Source of the DNA: Pseudomonadota bacterium
Lineage (GTDB): Bacteria; Pseudomonadota; Gammaproteobacteria; Pseudomonadales; UBA5518
Length of the DNA stretch: 16,139 bases
NCBI GenBank assembly: GCA_963204845.1
Contig: CAUJIL010000084.1
Location: 1-16,139 of the forward strand
Direction: 5' to 3'
Both the position numbers and the translations under genes were made by a program. How positions within the stretch are numbered: position 1 is the first letter of the stretch; every line of letters begins with the position of its first letter. This document shows, piece by piece, positions 14,532 through 16,139 of the stretch. The notes beneath the pieces are model-generated. The model did no database searches. It saw only the letters and a program-made list of their open reading frames with translations, and had not been told where the DNA came from.

Positions 14532-15743
14532 ATGAGCATCGCCGCCCTCGAGGGAGTACGCGTCATCGAACTCGGTGCGGGCATTTCCGCCGCGTTCTGC
14601 GCGCGCGTGCTGGCCGACTACGGCGCCTCGGTGCTGAAGATCGAGCCACCGGACCGCGGTGATCTCGCGCGGCATTGGGGCCCCTTCCCGGGCGACACGC
14701 CGCATCCCGAGAAGAGCGGCACCTTCCTCGCACTGAACGCCGGCAAGCGTTCGGTCACGCTCGACGTGGGATCCACCGAGGGGCGCGAACTGCTGTTCGA
14801 ACTGCTCGCCGACGCCGACGTGCTGGTCGAGAACAATCCGCCGGCCAGGATGCGCGACTGGGGGCTGGACTACGACGCGCTGGCCGGCCGCTTCCCGCGC
14901 CTGATCATGGTCTCGATCACCCCGTTCGGCCAGACCGGACCCTATGCCGACTGGAAGGGCTACGACCTGAACGCGTTCCACCTGACCGCGGCCGGCAGCC
15001 GGTACTGCGGCGCACCCGATCGCGAACCGCTCGAGCACGGCACCTTCTCGGCCGATTACTACGGCGGCTACGTCGGCGCGACCTGGGCGCTCGCCTCACT
15101 GTTCGCCCAGGACGAACTCGGCGGCGAACACCTCGACGTCTCGTGCGCGGAGGCGATCGCGGCCTCGTTCACCGGCTGCCAGAACATAGGCGACTTCGCC
15201 CAGAGCGGCACCATTGCCAAGCGCACCGGCGTGGGGATGGCGCTCGCCGCGCCCGCCACCATCCTGCCCTGCCGCGACGGGCACGTCTGGATGATGGCGC
15301 TCGAGACCGCGCAGTGGAAGGGCCTGGTGCACGCGATGGGCGATCCGGAGTGGGCCCAGCTCGAGCTGTTCGACAGCATGTTCACGCGCGCGCAGAACGC
15401 CGACCTGATCTACGCCATGATGACCGAGTGGACCGCCGGACTCGGCAAGCAGGAGATCATGGACCTCTGCCAGGCGAACGGCTGCCCCTCGACCGCCGTG
15501 TACACCATCGGTGACGCCGGTTCGCTGGCACATCTGCACGAGCGCGGCTATTTCGCCCGGCCCGAACACCCGCTGCTCGGGCCGGTGCGCATCCTCGGCG
15601 CGCCGGTCCACCTGCCCGAATCCCCGGGCGGCCCCGCACGCGCGGCACCGCTGCTGGGGCAGCACAACAGTGAAATCTACCGGGACCGGCTCGGGCTCGA
15701 CGACACGCGCCTCGCGGCGCTGCACGCACGGGGCATCGTATGA
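14532..15743 (+). CDS. CaiB/BaiF class III CoA-transferase
   Basis: This 403-residue protein has the interlocked class III CoA-transferase fold: LEGVRVIELGAGISAAF at the start, DYGASVLKIEPP for the CoA-binding Rossmann half (about 29-40), and FGQTGPYADWKGYDLN at 132-147. Such enzymes move CoA from a donor thioester to a carboxylic acid. The racemase His is replaced by Tyr144 (GYDLN), so it is not a methylacyl-CoA racemase. At the position of the covalent Asp of formyl-CoA transferase (Asp169) it appears to have Glu207 (VSCAEAIA), a variation also known in other family members. The stop overlaps the start of the next gene by four bases (ATGA), so the two products may form a hetero-complex, as BbsE-BbsF do. 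The ribosome site is weak. The acid substrate is unknown. Confidence 0.86.
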   Translation: MSIAALEGVRVIELGAGISAAFCARVLADYGASVLKIEPPDRGDLARHWGPFPGDTPHPEKSGTFLALNAGKRSVTLDVGSTEGRELLFELLADADVLVENNPPARMRDWGLDYDALAGRFPRLIMVSITPFGQTGPYADWKGYDLNAFHLTAAGSRYCGAPDREPLEHGTFSADYYGGYVGATWALASLFAQDELGGEHLDVSCAEAIAASFTGCQNIGDFAQSGTIAKRTGVGMALAAPATILPCRDGHVWMMALETAQWKGLVHAMGDPEWAQLELFDSMFTRAQNADLIYAMMTEWTAGLGKQEIMDLCQANGCPSTAVYTIGDAGSLAHLHERGYFARPEHPLLGPVRILGAPVHLPESPGGPARAAPLLGQHNSEIYRDRLGLDDTRLAALHARGIV

Positions 15744-16139
15744 ACGCACGGCTGCCGCTGGCGGGAATCCGCGTCGCGAACTTCGGCTGGGGCTGGGCCG
15801 GACCGGTCACCGGCCAGACGCTGAGCCGTCTGGGGGCCGAGGTCTACAAGATCGAATCGCGCGCGCGCATCGACATCAACCGCACGATCCCGCCGTTCGC
15901 TCCCGGGCACGACCACGACCCCGACTGCGCGCTGCAGAACCACGCCGGGTGGGCGGGCAACGGCAGCATCACACTCGACCTGAAGCATCCGGAGGCGCAG
16001 GCGCTGGCGCGCGACTTCGTGGCGCACTGCGACGTGGTGGTCGAGAACTTCAGCCCCGGCGTCATGGACCGCCTCGGACTCGGGCACGAGCGGCTCGCCG
16101 AGCGCCGGCCGCAGCTGATCACGGTGTCGATGCCGGCCG
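15740..16139 (+). CDS. CaiB/BaiF class III CoA-transferase, 3' end cut by window
   Basis: The first 133 codons of a third CaiB-family gene are present and the frame stays open to the window end. The N-terminus LAGIRVANFGWGWAGP is the usual family start, with LGAEVYKIESR as the CoA-binding strand at about 33-43, the strand SITLDLKHPEAQALARD near 75-91, and CDVVVENFSPGVMDRLGLG after it. These match the first Rossmann half; the catalytic Asp lies beyond the window. It begins inside the stop codon of the previous gene (ATGA), which indicates translational coupling. Its function is a CoA transfer or a paired subunit of the preceding protein. The sequence differs clearly from the two upstream paralogues, so this is an old family expansion rather than a recent duplication. 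Confidence 0.85.
   Translation, partial: MNARLPLAGIRVANFGWGWAGPVTGQTLSRLGAEVYKIESRARIDINRTIPPFAPGHDHDPDCALQNHAGWAGNGSITLDLKHPEAQALARDFVAHCDVVVENFSPGVMDRLGLGHERLAERRPQLITVSMPA

Noticed and set aside
13548..15038. 496-codon minus-strand frame
   Set aside because: It spans two clear CaiB genes on the other strand and lacks motifs.

Overview
The window is a very GC-rich piece of a bacterial chromosome. The TonB-dependent receptor and the signal-peptide proteins indicate a Gram-negative host. The HerA-like ATPase of the DUF853 type and the REP-type palindromes with a GTAG head point to a high-GC gammaproteobacterium. This placement is an inference, because no rRNA or other phylogenetic marker is present. 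No tRNA, rRNA, insertion sequence or CRISPR array was found.

Region 1 (1-4833, plus strand) holds four genes: the 3' part of a DUF853 HerA-like ATPase, a 67-residue membrane-anchored protein, a TonB-dependent receptor with signal peptide, and a complete alanine racemase seven bases further on. This looks like housekeeping and nutrient-uptake territory. It ends in a first cluster of REP palindromes (about 4829-5037).

Region 2 (5051-11340, minus strand) is a catabolic block. Reading leftwards from 11340 it encodes a 3-ketosteroid delta1-dehydrogenase-like flavoprotein, an NTF2/SnoaL-fold protein, a thiolase-fold protein that lacks the thiolase cysteine, a DUF35 zinc-ribbon/OB protein, a crotonase with an altered oxyanion-hole segment, and a secreted thioredoxin-fold protein with a CPPC motif. 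The last five form one operon. A good promoter (TTGACA, 18-base spacer, TAGGAT) and a 14-base palindrome precede the SnoaL gene. A MarR-family regulator (11478-11948, plus) is divergent from the flavoprotein gene.

Region 3 (11949-16139) begins with a second REP cluster, which has the reverse orientation of the first. It continues with a nitronate monooxygenase-like flavoprotein on the minus strand and, divergent from it, three consecutive CaiB/BaiF-family genes on the plus strand. The first of these keeps the His/Asp/Glu set of alpha-methylacyl-CoA racemases. The second and third overlap by four bases, and the third is cut by the window end.

Together the genes suggest breakdown of a steroid or other methyl-branched polycyclic/isoprenoid compound through CoA thioesters. 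CaiB-type proteins would activate or epimerise the acid, the crotonase would hydrate it, the thiolase-fold/DUF35 pair would cleave the side chain by a retro-aldol step as Ltp2-ChsH2 does in actinobacteria, and the KstD-like enzyme would desaturate the ring. The substrate is inferred and is not shown by the sequence. Several superfamily members here have altered active sites, and both REP clusters sit exactly at tail-to-tail gene junctions and supply the stop codons of three neighbouring genes.
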